Positions 5,594 through 11,335 of a stretch of DNA of 11,335 nucleotides are shown here, piece by piece (positions within the stretch are counted from its first letter, which is position 1; every line of letters begins with the position of its first letter). Made by a program: the position numbers and the translations under genes. The DNA is taken from contig JALRJW010000056.1 of NCBI GenBank assembly GCA_023268955.1, positions 1 to 11,335 on the forward strand, given 5' to 3'. The DNA is from Aliarcobacter sp. GTDB lineage: Bacteria; Campylobacterota; Campylobacteria; Campylobacterales; Arcobacteraceae. Under the pieces are notes generated by a model. It saw only the letters and a program-made list of their open reading frames with translations, was not told where the DNA came from and made no database searches.

Positions 5594-6607
5594 ATGGGTT
5601 TAAAAAAATATGTTGTTTTAGCTGTACTATTTATAGTGCTAGTTTATGGTTATGTTTTTAGTTTGGAATTAGGTGATTATAAAATCACAATATTAGATAT
5701 TTCAATTAATTTACCTATTGCTGTATGGATTATATTGCCATTAGCATTAATGTTTTTAGCAACATTAGGACATATTTTATTTTATGGTTTATTAGGTTCT
5801 TTAAAAACTAGAGCGGTTGAAAAAGATCACGAAACTATGATTGGATATTTAAAATCTAGTTTACTTGGTAAAACTTACAATAAAAAATTTAAAACTGCTG
5901 GTTTTAAATCATTATCAAAAATTTTAAATCAATTTGAATTAAAACTAAAAGATGAAACTTTTTCATCAACTGATGAAGAGTTAAATAAAATTGTTGCAAA
6001 TATAAAAGATATAAACAATGGTAAATTTGTTGATGATAAATCTGTTAAATTTACTGAATATTCAGATATTGCTACAAATAATCAAATAAATAAAGTTAAC
6101 GAATATATTAACTTTGCAGAAGATGTTTTAAAGAAAAGTGAAAATTACAACATAAATGTTGTAAGACAAGCATTCATAAATATTTTAGAGCAAAAATCAA
6201 TGACAACTGTTAAAAAACTTTACAAAAATGTTAAGCTAGATAAAGAATTAGCATTTAGATTGTTTGAAAAAGATGCTAAAAATTCTGATTTTGGTTTAGA
6301 TAATGAGGAAATTGTAAAAATTGTTAAAGATTTAGATTTTACTAAAGAAGAGTTCTTAGTATTAGCAAAAATCTATGAGACTGTTTTAAAACCAGATGAA
6401 ATTATTGCATTATTTGAAAAAATTTCAAATGAGTTAGAAACTGCACTTCCTGCGTATTTACATGTTTTATTTGAATATGAAATGATAGATAAAATTAGAG
6501 AAATTGTTGAAGCAACACCTGAAGATGAATTTACAGCGTTTAAAGCTCTTTTAGATTTAAAAGACGCTGGGAAACATTACAGTTTAGAGTCAATCTCTTA
6601 TAAATAA
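5594..6607 (+). CDS. Unrecognised membrane protein: LapA-like hairpin plus helical domain
   Basis: I do not recognise a named family for this 337-residue protein. It has a hydrophobic helix at about 5-24, a short polar/beta-like stretch (LGDYKITILDISIN), and a second hydrophobic helix at about 39-67 ending in LLGSLKTR. That layout resembles LapA (YciS, DUF1049): helix, short strand segment, helix, positive cytoplasmic exit. The remaining 260 or so residues are Lys/Glu-rich, lack cysteine and appear wholly alpha-helical, possibly helical repeats facing the cytoplasm. No enzymatic motif or rubredoxin-type Cys pair is seen. It follows dksA by 20 bases with a good AAGGA (5583-5587) and precedes dus by 15. 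I recall a putative membrane protein at this place in Campylobacter jejuni, suggesting conserved linkage. Function unknown. Confidence 0.8.
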   Translation: MGLKKYVVLAVLFIVLVYGYVFSLELGDYKITILDISINLPIAVWIILPLALMFLATLGHILFYGLLGSLKTRAVEKDHETMIGYLKSSLLGKTYNKKFKTAGFKSLSKILNQFELKLKDETFSSTDEELNKIVANIKDINNGKFVDDKSVKFTEYSDIATNNQINKVNEYINFAEDVLKKSENYNINVVRQAFINILEQKSMTTVKKLYKNVKLDKELAFRLFEKDAKNSDFGLDNEEIVKIVKDLDFTKEEFLVLAKIYETVLKPDEIIALFEKISNELETALPAYLHVLFEYEMIDKIREIVEATPEDEFTAFKALLDLKDAGKHYSLESISYK

Positions 6608-6622
6608 GTATTAAGAAAGAAA

Positions 6623-7558
6623 ATGACAAAAGAAAAAATTGATTTTTCAAAGCCACTTGTAGTATTAGCGCCATTAGCTGGATACACAGACCTTCCTTTT
6701 AGGGCTGTAGCTAAAAAATTTGGTGCTGATTTAACAATCTCTGAAATGATATCTTCAAATGCTCTTGTTTATAAATCAAAAAGAACCCTTAAAATGATTG
6801 AAAAATCGCCATCAGAAGATCCTTACATTGTTCAAATTGCAGGAAATAAACCAGAGCTTGTAAGGGATGCAGTTGAAATATTAAATGACATTGAAGGTAT
6901 TGATGGAATTGATTTAAATTGCGGTTGTCCTGCACCAAAAGTTTTTTCACATGGAAGTGGTTCAAATCTTTTAGGTGATTTAAAAAAGCTTGAAGAGATT
7001 TTATCAACTGTGAAAAGATACTCTAAAAAAAGATATACAACTGCAAAAGTAAGACTTGGTGTAAATGAAAAAATTCCAGTTGAAATTGGAAAAGCAGTTG
7101 AAGCTTGTGGTGTTGATTATGTAGCTGTACACGGAAGAACAAGAGCTGGTAAATATAAAGCTCCTGTTGATTATGATGCAATTAAAGCTATGAAAGAAGC
7201 TGTTTCAATTCCTGTTATTGCAAATGGTGATATCAAAGATTACGATAAGGCTATGGAAGTTTTAGATTACACTAAAGCTGATGGCGTTATGATTGGTAGA
7301 GGTTCAATTGGTAAGCCATGGATTTTTTATCAAGTAAAAAATAATACAAATGATATTTCTGATGAATTGAAAAAACAAATTATTTTAGAACATTTTGACG
7401 CAACATTAGATTTCCATGGTGAATATGGTGCTGTTATGTTTAGAAAACTATTACATTCATACTCTAAAGGTTACCAAGGTGCTAATGAGTTTAGAGATAT
7501 TGTAAATAGAATTAACGATCCTTTAGTTATGAGAGACCTAATAGAAAACTTCTTTTAA
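6623..7558 (+). CDS. dus: tRNA-dihydrouridine synthase (DusB-like)
   Basis: Dus enzymes use FMN and NADPH to reduce specific uridines in tRNA to dihydrouridine. The 311-residue protein has the expected TIM-barrel signatures in order: APLAGYTDLPFR (16-27, FMN site), DLNCGCPAPKV (97-107) with Cys102 as the general acid, SGSNLL (112-117), AKVRLG with Lys142, AVHGRTR with His170 and Arg172, ANGDI, and GRGSIGKPW as the phosphate-binding loop. The usual motif reads N-x-GCPxxKV; here the extra Cys100 is a small variation. Overall similarity points to the DusB group, but the modified tRNA position cannot be read from sequence. It follows the membrane protein by 15 bases with a weak AAGAAAG ribosome site, and a hairpin terminator comes directly after it. 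Confidence 0.93.
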   Translation: MTKEKIDFSKPLVVLAPLAGYTDLPFRAVAKKFGADLTISEMISSNALVYKSKRTLKMIEKSPSEDPYIVQIAGNKPELVRDAVEILNDIEGIDGIDLNCGCPAPKVFSHGSGSNLLGDLKKLEEILSTVKRYSKKRYTTAKVRLGVNEKIPVEIGKAVEACGVDYVAVHGRTRAGKYKAPVDYDAIKAMKEAVSIPVIANGDIKDYDKAMEVLDYTKADGVMIGRGSIGKPWIFYQVKNNTNDISDELKKQIILEHFDATLDFHGEYGAVMFRKLLHSYSKGYQGANEFRDIVNRINDPLVMRDLIENFF

Positions 7559-7567
7559 TAAATCTTC

Positions 7568-7592
7568 AATCCCATTAATTTTAATGGGATTT
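7568..7592 (+). terminator. Hairpin terminator after dus
   Basis: AATCCCATTAA (7568-7578) pairs perfectly with TTAATGGGATT (7581-7591); in RNA this means about 10 bp around a tight loop. It starts 10 bases after the dus stop. The tail is only TTTATAAAA, so the T run is weak, but the stem strength and its position between a finished operon and the prmA promoter support termination. Confidence 0.6.
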
Positions 7593-7600
7593 ATAAAATA

Positions 7601-7612
7601 TTTAGATAAAAT
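7601..7612 (+). promoter_or_regulatory. Putative sigma-70 -10 element for prmA-ftsH
   Basis: TTTAGATAAAAT, with hexamer TAAAAT at 7607-7612, is identical to the element before dksA. It lies just after the dus terminator and 34 bases before the prmA start codon. A transcript starting near 7619 would have a leader of about 27 bases carrying the prmA ribosome site. Confidence 0.55.
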
Positions 7613-7645
7613 ATTTAAATTTTATAATTTGAATAAAGGTTATTT

Positions 7646-8452
7646 TTGTCTAAATATTACTATGAATTAAGTATTACCCCAAAAGATAATTATGATTTTT
7701 TCCTAGATTTACTAAGTAATCTTACTGATGAAGCCATTGAAGAAGATGAACCTACTTTAATAGCTAGAAGTGAAGAGTCTTTAGAAGATGTAGCATTTGG
7801 AATTGAAGCTTTTTCTAAAAAGTTAAATATTGAATGTGAAATTAATTTAGAAAAAAAAGAGAATATTGATTGGATAAAAAAATATCAAGAGTCTGTAAAA
7901 TCTATTGAAATTGGAAGCTTTTTTATTCGACCTGAATGGGAAGAAAAAAGAGATGACAAAATAGATATTATTATTAATCCAGCTTTATCATTTGGTTCAG
8001 GACACCATGAAACAACAAATTCATGTGTTGTGGCTATTGATAAATATGTTAAAGAAAATCAAACTGTTTTAGACGTTGGAACAGGAAGTGGTATTTTGGC
8101 AATTGCAGCTGCTAAAAAAGGTTGTATAGTAGATATTTGCGATACAGATGAAGTTTGTGTTGTGGATACAAAATCAAATTTTGAATTAAATAATGCCCAA
8201 ATAAACAACTCTTGGGTTGGTTCTTGTGGCGATGCAAATAAAGAATATGATGTAGTAATTGCAAATATTGTTGCTGATGTTTTAGTAATAATTGCAGCTG
8301 AGTTAAAAAACTGTTTAAAAAACAATGGTACACTTATCATCTCAGGTATTTTGGATAAACATATTAATAGAGTATTAAATAAATTTAAAGATTTAGAACA
8401 AGTTGAACTTATCCAAAAAAATGAGTGGTATACAGTGGTATTTAAAAAATAA
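7646..8452 (+). CDS. prmA: Ribosomal protein L11 methyltransferase
   Basis: PrmA uses SAM to methylate amino groups of ribosomal protein L11. The 268 residues comprise an N-terminal substrate-recognition domain with the linker WIKKYQESVKSIEIG, then a Rossmann methyltransferase domain. The signatures are NPALSFGSGHHETT (111-124, family form D/N-P-x-x-x-F-G-T/S-G-x-H), motif I LDVGTGSGILAIAAAK (142-157) and the catalytic-loop ANIVADVL (206-213). The start is TTG at 7646-7648: AAAGG at 7635-7639 is six bases upstream, the protein then begins MSKYYYELSI as family members do, and no in-frame ATG is nearby. The gap to ftsH is 15 bases with the ftsH ribosome site inside it, so the two are likely co-transcribed. 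A rare start may keep expression modest. Confidence 0.93.
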   Translation: MSKYYYELSITPKDNYDFFLDLLSNLTDEAIEEDEPTLIARSEESLEDVAFGIEAFSKKLNIECEINLEKKENIDWIKKYQESVKSIEIGSFFIRPEWEEKRDDKIDIIINPALSFGSGHHETTNSCVVAIDKYVKENQTVLDVGTGSGILAIAAAKKGCIVDICDTDEVCVVDTKSNFELNNAQINNSWVGSCGDANKEYDVVIANIVADVLVIIAAELKNCLKNNGTLIISGILDKHINRVLNKFKDLEQVELIQKNEWYTVVFKK

Positions 8453-8467
8453 GAGGAGTATTATTTT

Positions 8468-9421
8468 ATGAATGATAGAAATGATAATAATGGAAACAAT
8501 AACAAAAACAACTTTTTTAATAACAATCCATTATTAGTATTTGTAATTTTTTCAGTGGTAACAATTTTTGCTTTTAAAGCAATTTTCCCTGATAATCAAA
8601 TGGGTTCAGGAATGAACGCACAAAATGGACAAGTTGCTCCTTTTGGGCAATCAACAAATCAAACAGTTGCTTATTCTGATTTAAAGAAATTAATTAATTC
8701 AGGAAAAATTGATTATGTTGGAATTGGACCAACTCAAATTAGAGCAGTTTCTAAACCTATGGGTGGACAAAGAACAACGTATACAGCAAGAAGAGTTGTT
8801 CCTGATGAAACTTTAATTAAAAATTTAGAAGCTAATGGTATTAATTATGGTGGAATTAATGAAGAGAATATCTTAGCTGATATTTTATTTGGATGGGTTT
8901 TACCAATTTTTATATTTGTTGCTATTTGGATGTTTATTGCTAAAAGAATGCAAAAATCAATGGGTGGAGGTTCTGGTGGAATCTTAGGAATAGGGTCTTC
9001 TAAAAAGATGATTAATTCTGAAAAGCCTAATGTTAAATTTGCAGATATGGCAGGAAACAAAGAAGCTAAAGAAGAAGTTCAAGAAGTTGTTGATTTCTTA
9101 AGTGCCCCAGATAGATACGTTAGATTAGGAGCTCAAATTCCTAAAGGTGTACTATTAGTTGGACCTCCAGGAACTGGTAAAACACTTTTAGCAAAAGCAG
9201 TTGCTGGTGAAGCTGATGTAAACTTTTTATCTGTTTCAGGTTCTGCGTTTATTGAGATGTTTGTTGGAGTTGGTGCATCAAGAGTTAGAGATCTTTTTGA
9301 ACAAGCTAAAAAAGCTGCACCTGCTATTATTTTTATTGATGAAATTGATGCAATTGGTAAAAGTAGAGCTTCAGGTGGACCTATGGGTGGAAATGATGAA
9401 AGAGAACAAACTTTAAATCAG
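8468..9421 (+). CDS. ftsH: ATP-dependent zinc metalloprotease FtsH, 3' truncated
   Basis: FtsH is a membrane-anchored hexameric AAA+ protease that degrades membrane and regulatory proteins. Present here are an Asn-rich N-terminus, a first membrane helix (about 21-40), a periplasmic domain (about 45-138), a second helix (about 139-158), the AAA module with Walker A GPPGTGKT (232-239), the pore-loop FVG (265-267) and Walker B IIFIDE (287-292), ending with DEREQTLNQ (310-318). After Gln318 the sequence leaves the family consensus (QLLAEMDGF expected). The second region of homology, the HEAGH zinc site and the protease domain are missing, roughly half the protein. The open frame runs on to a TGA at 9484 through foreign DNA and encodes nothing FtsH-like. 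The ribosome site GAGGAG at 8453-8458 is strong. I read the loss as a chimeric join. Confidence 0.95.
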
Positions 9422-9422
9422 T
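9414..9422. other. Right chimeric junction
   Basis: Plus-strand FtsH coding is family-like through CTTTAAATCAG. Minus-strand dehydrogenase coding is family-like down to about Thr-Asp-Leu, which uses the same bases 9414-9422. After this point FtsH becomes unrelated; before it the dehydrogenase becomes unrelated. Composition shifts from AT-rich to near 50% G+C at the same place. No mobile-element end or target duplication is seen. Confidence 0.8.
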
Positions 9423-9599
9423 TCCAATATAAAGCGGAGACTCTGAACTTACCGCGCCAACATCAGCCAGCGCTTGATCGATGACTTCAGGTTCGCCAAA
9501 CCCATTCAAAATCAGTCGGTATCCTGCTTCAGCGAGTGATTTCGCAATACCAAGGCCAATACCGCTGGTACTTCCGGTCACAAGTGCGAGTTGTGTCAT
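9414..9599 (-). CDS. Short-chain dehydrogenase, 3-hydroxybutyrate-dehydrogenase-like, 3' truncated
   Basis: About 62 native N-terminal residues of a classical short-chain dehydrogenase are present. The beginning MTQLALVTGSTSGIGLGIAK carries the TGxxxGIG dinucleotide-binding loop. LNGFGEPEVI follows; the Asn-Gly-Phe-Gly after beta-2 is typical of D-3-hydroxybutyrate dehydrogenase, an NAD-dependent enzyme of polyhydroxybutyrate and ketone-body use. GTDL near the end fits the conserved 'xDL' that contacts adenine. The Ser-Tyr-Lys catalytic residues lie beyond the junction and are absent. Its ATG (9599-9597) has AAGGA a few bases upstream on the minus strand. It lies 78 bases downstream of the SbmA-like gene on the same strand. 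Another short-chain dehydrogenase subgroup is possible from so short a piece. Confidence 0.75.
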
Positions 9600-9626
9600 T
9601 GTTATCCTTAATAAACAACGTCGTCA

Positions 9627-9657
9627 TCATGCGCTTGTATTTGTGTCAAACGCATGA
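9627..9657 (-). promoter_or_regulatory. Inverted repeat flanking a TTGACA box before the dehydrogenase
   Basis: TCATGCG (9627-9633) and CGCATGA (9651-9657) form a perfect 7-bp inverted repeat with a 17-base centre. Between them, on the minus strand, is an exact TTGACA (9649-9644) pointing toward the dehydrogenase. No good -10 hexamer is found at 16-18 bases, so promoter activity is doubtful. The arrangement could be an operator over a -35, or an RNA hairpin after the SbmA-like gene; it has no T tract. Confidence 0.25.
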
Positions 9658-9677
9658 CAATTCAAGTATCTCATTGA

Positions 9678-10673
9678 TTAGGTCCGCAACGCGCCTGTCT
9701 CGGCCTCGTGGATGCGCTTTTCAAACTCGCGTAGACGCTTATACACCGAAACGAGCTCAACGATCTTCAACCAGCTACGGATAATGTACTGAAGGCTCTC
9801 TGCCACTTTACCCATTGCTCGCACTGTCTGACTGACCACGCCAAGCGTAATTGCACCGGTGATGATGGTTGGGCCCAGAGCAAAGTATGGAACGATAACC
9901 ATGCCTTGTAGGTAACTCCACTTCGCCATGTTGAAATAGAAGTAGTGTAAGTACGCTTTGAAATGAATTTTACGTACATCATCAAAGAGAAAATTGACTT
10001 GATCTGTCTGCGCACGCGATGTGTCGTCTTCACCAAGCACCAGCTCTTTTCGGTAGGCCGCTTCATTTTTTTGGATGTCATATTCAATTCCAGGAAGCTT
10101 CGATCCAACTAATCCGAGGATGACAGTTCCTCCAATTGCTGTGAGTACCACGACCCAAACGAGTCCGTGATCAACTGGGCCGATGATTGGGAGCTCAGTC
10201 ACATTTTTCGACAACCCGTACAAAATTGGGATGAACGCAAACAGCATCAGAATTGTCTCGAGGAGCCCGACACCAAGGTCTTCGGTGATCCGAGCAAACT
10301 TCAAAGTATCCTCTTGCACGCGCTGGCTGGCACCCTCAATTAAGCGAGCTTTTTCCCAGTGTTCTTGATAATACTCCGCAATACTGCGACGCCATCTGAA
10401 GGTCCAGTGGTTGACTAAAAAGCCATTAAAGATCACGTTCACAACAATATAGATCCCGGCGATGCTGAAGAATTCGAACATGTAACCGTTGAACTCGTCG
10501 ATCGTGAGTGCGCCGGGCTTAGATAACGCTAATTGCAATGCATCGTAGAAACGACCGAACCATTCATTAATTTGAACATCTAGTTGCACGCTATACCAAA
10601 CCGCCAAAACGATCGTAATCGTGCCGCCAATGCTCCAAGGCCACCATTTTCGGTCGTAGAAAAATCTAAACAT
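9678..10673 (-). CDS. SbmA/BacA-like inner-membrane transporter (short form)
   Basis: The family imports peptide antibiotics, such as microcins and proline-rich peptides, and modified compounds across the inner membrane, driven by the proton gradient in SbmA. Recognisable conserved blocks are FRWRRSIAEYY (92-102), IEGASQRVQEDTLKFA (112-127), SKLPGIEYDIQKNEAAYRKE (191-210), LVLGEDD (211-217), the aromatic YLHYFYFNMAKWSYLQ segment (241-256) and YKRLREFE (311-318). Hydrophobic helices lie near 12-29, 64-86, 135-153, 169-191 and 257-280. At 331 residues it lacks about 75 N-terminal residues of the 406-residue Escherichia coli SbmA. A TAA two codons before the ATG shows the short start is real, not a missed extension. 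AGGA-like sites precede the ATG. No ATP-binding domain is present, unlike BacA-related ABC fusions. Confidence 0.88.
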   Translation of the reverse strand: MFRFFYDRKWWPWSIGGTITIVLAVWYSVQLDVQINEWFGRFYDALQLALSKPGALTIDEFNGYMFEFFSIAGIYIVVNVIFNGFLVNHWTFRWRRSIAEYYQEHWEKARLIEGASQRVQEDTLKFARITEDLGVGLLETILMLFAFIPILYGLSKNVTELPIIGPVDHGLVWVVVLTAIGGTVILGLVGSKLPGIEYDIQKNEAAYRKELVLGEDDTSRAQTDQVNFLFDDVRKIHFKAYLHYFYFNMAKWSYLQGMVIVPYFALGPTIITGAITLGVVSQTVRAMGKVAESLQYIIRSWLKIVELVSVYKRLREFEKRIHEAETGALRT

Positions 10674-10829
10674 GGCTTATTTCCTAATCCTTTTATTATT
10701 CGCTCACGCGATAGGCAAGGCTGAAGTGTATTCCGGAATCATGAATCTGTTCCGGTTTTTTTTGCGATGCCCTTTGTTCTTGTTCCAATGTTTGCAAGAC
10801 TATGGTGCCACGTCTAGAAGGATGCAAGA
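10674..10829. other. Divergent intergenic region
   Basis: This stretch separates the minus-strand SbmA-like gene from the plus-strand partial gene and should hold promoters for both. I find no clear -35/-10 pair. It contains the terminator-like hairpin described at 10733-10763. The 69-codon plus-strand open frame crossing it has no family resemblance. Confidence 0.5.
10733..10763 (+). terminator. Terminator-like hairpin with T8 tract
   Basis: CCGGAA (10733-10738) pairs with TTCCGG (10750-10755) around an 11-base loop, and eight T residues follow at 10756-10763. This fits an intrinsic terminator on the plus strand, but no plus-strand gene is seen ending just upstream; the DNA before it is the start of the minus-strand SbmA-like gene. 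The left arm is also part of the self-palindrome TTCCGGAA, so chance is possible. Confidence 0.35.
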
Positions 10830-11335
10830 TTGCAAGCGCTCGAACTCTTTGATGATGCTCCCCACACTGAGCACGCGGTGACCCTGTTTAATCAGGACTT
10901 TCGTCACGCAGGCCAAACCGATGAGCTGACCATCTACCAAGCTGAATACGCGCTGAAATCACCGGATTTAGAGTGTTTACATTGTCTTCTAGCGGACCAA
11001 CTCGTCGGTGAAGATGATGAAACCCCCTGGCTGAGCGCTCCTGTGATGGCCGCTTATGTGTCGCTTGCTGAGCGGGAAGATGGTGTACCTGTTCGGCTTG
11101 ATGATGCGATTTGTATTCTCGAGAACCGGCAAAAATTGTATCTCGTTAGAATGATTTTGCGCCAAGCAACGCTCGAGCCTTGGAGTGAGGATGCTGATTT
11201 GAGTATCACGATCTATCGAGCTGAATCTCAAGATGGCGTTCACCAAGGATTCTATGACCAAGTAGCCAACGAAGCCCACGATGCAATGGCTGCATGTCTC
11301 TATTGGCACGGTCAGATGGATATCGAAGATGATGC
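10830..11335 (+). CDS. Unrecognised acidic protein, 3' partial, probable TTG start
   Basis: A plus-strand frame is open for 168 codons to the window edge. A TAG at 10815-10817 closes it upstream. The first plausible start is TTG at 10830-10832, with GAAGG at 10816-10820... more exactly AGAAGG ending at 10821, about 8 bases away. The protein begins MQALELFDDAPHTEHAV and is rich in Asp/Glu, Leu and Ala. It has Cys residues in ECLHCLLADQ, no signal peptide, no membrane helix and no motif I know. The alternating helical look of NEAHDAMAACLYWHGQMD suggests a soluble alpha-helical or mixed fold. Codon use matches the SbmA-like neighbour, and the absence of stops in GC-balanced DNA supports coding. 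The opposite-strand open frame at 10989-11309 is its shadow. A later start such as GTG at 10878 is possible. Confidence 0.6.
   Translation, partial: MQALELFDDAPHTEHAVTLFNQDFRHAGQTDELTIYQAEYALKSPDLECLHCLLADQLVGEDDETPWLSAPVMAAYVSLAEREDGVPVRLDDAICILENRQKLYLVRMILRQATLEPWSEDADLSITIYRAESQDGVHQGFYDQVANEAHDAMAACLYWHGQMDIEDD

Noticed and set aside
6789..7007. Minus-strand open frame antisense to dus
   Set aside because: Composition-driven shadow rich in Leu, Gln and His over conserved Dus motifs.
8059..8340. Two overlapping minus-strand open frames antisense to prmA
   Set aside because: Both lie over the SAM-binding core of PrmA and show no motif; typical shadows of AT-rich coding sequence.
8845..9060. 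Minus-strand open frame antisense to ftsH
   Set aside because: Shadow of the second membrane helix and linker of FtsH; no ribosome site or homology.
175..9421. Natural horizontal transfer of a 9.2-kb AT-rich block into a GC-richer genome
   Set aside because: The block holds ordinary core genes (metK, accD, dksA, prmA, ftsH), is cut mid-gene at both ends, disrupts a gene on each side, and has no integrase, transposase, attachment site or target duplication. An artefact is simpler.
8468..9484. A novel FtsH variant with a short alternative C-terminal tail
   Set aside because: Residues after Gln318 are the antisense reading of a dehydrogenase gene in DNA of different composition, so the tail is a by-product of the junction.
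9536..9784. Plus-strand open frame across the gap between the dehydrogenase and the SbmA-like gene
   Set aside because: It lies opposite the N-terminus of one real gene and the C-terminus of another, with no recognisable protein features.
10672..10881. Plus-strand 69-codon open frame with a hydrophobic N-terminus
   Set aside because: The hydrophobic stretch is read from the divergent intergenic region; it contains the terminator-like hairpin and overlaps the better-supported TTG-start gene in another frame.
10989..11309. Minus-strand 106-codon open frame
   Set aside because: It is antisense to a longer plus-strand frame that is open to the window edge, has a start site and looks more protein-like.

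Overview
The window is a three-part chimera. About 9.2 kb of AT-rich DNA (roughly 175 to 9421) looks like an ordinary housekeeping stretch of a campylobacterotal, most likely Arcobacter-like, chromosome. Evidence is the AT-rich codon choice, protein variants typical of that group (a MetK with GGGAQSSKD, a DksA with the DxxDxA tip, an Asn-rich FtsH N-terminus) and repeated TTTAGATAAAAT-type -10 elements. From memory, not checked, the order accD / rlmH / dksA / membrane protein / dus, with a SuhB-family gene nearby, resembles the Campylobacter jejuni Cj0123c-Cj0128c neighbourhood. On both sides the composition changes abruptly to GC-richer DNA with unrelated genes. The left flank (1 to about 175, 58% G+C by count) is a TonB-dependent-receptor-like fragment. 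The right flank (about 9422 to 11335, near 50% G+C) carries a short-chain dehydrogenase start, an SbmA/BacA-like transporter and an unrecognised partial gene. These flanks look proteobacterial and may or may not come from one organism.

Layout of the AT-rich part: the end of a receiver-domain gene (to 363); an inositol-monophosphatase-family gene (371-1147) with a terminator lying inside the convergent gene; a YkgJ-family cysteine-cluster gene on the minus strand (1153-1740); a divergent region with a 17-bp palindrome, a TATAAT box and a striking array of six 12-mers; metK (start 1974); accD, a thiE-like gene and rlmH, closely packed with a one-base overlap between the last two; a promoter, dksA, an unrecognised two-helix membrane protein and dus, closed by a hairpin terminator; then a promoter, prmA (TTG start) and ftsH, which is cut after its Walker B region by the right junction.

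The central genes serve core metabolism and gene expression: SAM synthesis (MetK), use of SAM by two methyltransferases of the translation machinery (RlmH on 23S rRNA, PrmA on ribosomal protein L11), tRNA dihydrouridine (Dus), stringent-type transcription control (DksA), fatty-acid initiation (AccD), thiamine (ThiE) and membrane proteolysis (FtsH). I see no mobile element, CRISPR array, tRNA or rRNA, and no convincing new multi-gene system. The points most worth checking are the two junctions, each with a short stretch readable as either parent; the metK leader repeat array; and the LapA-like membrane protein between dksA and dus.
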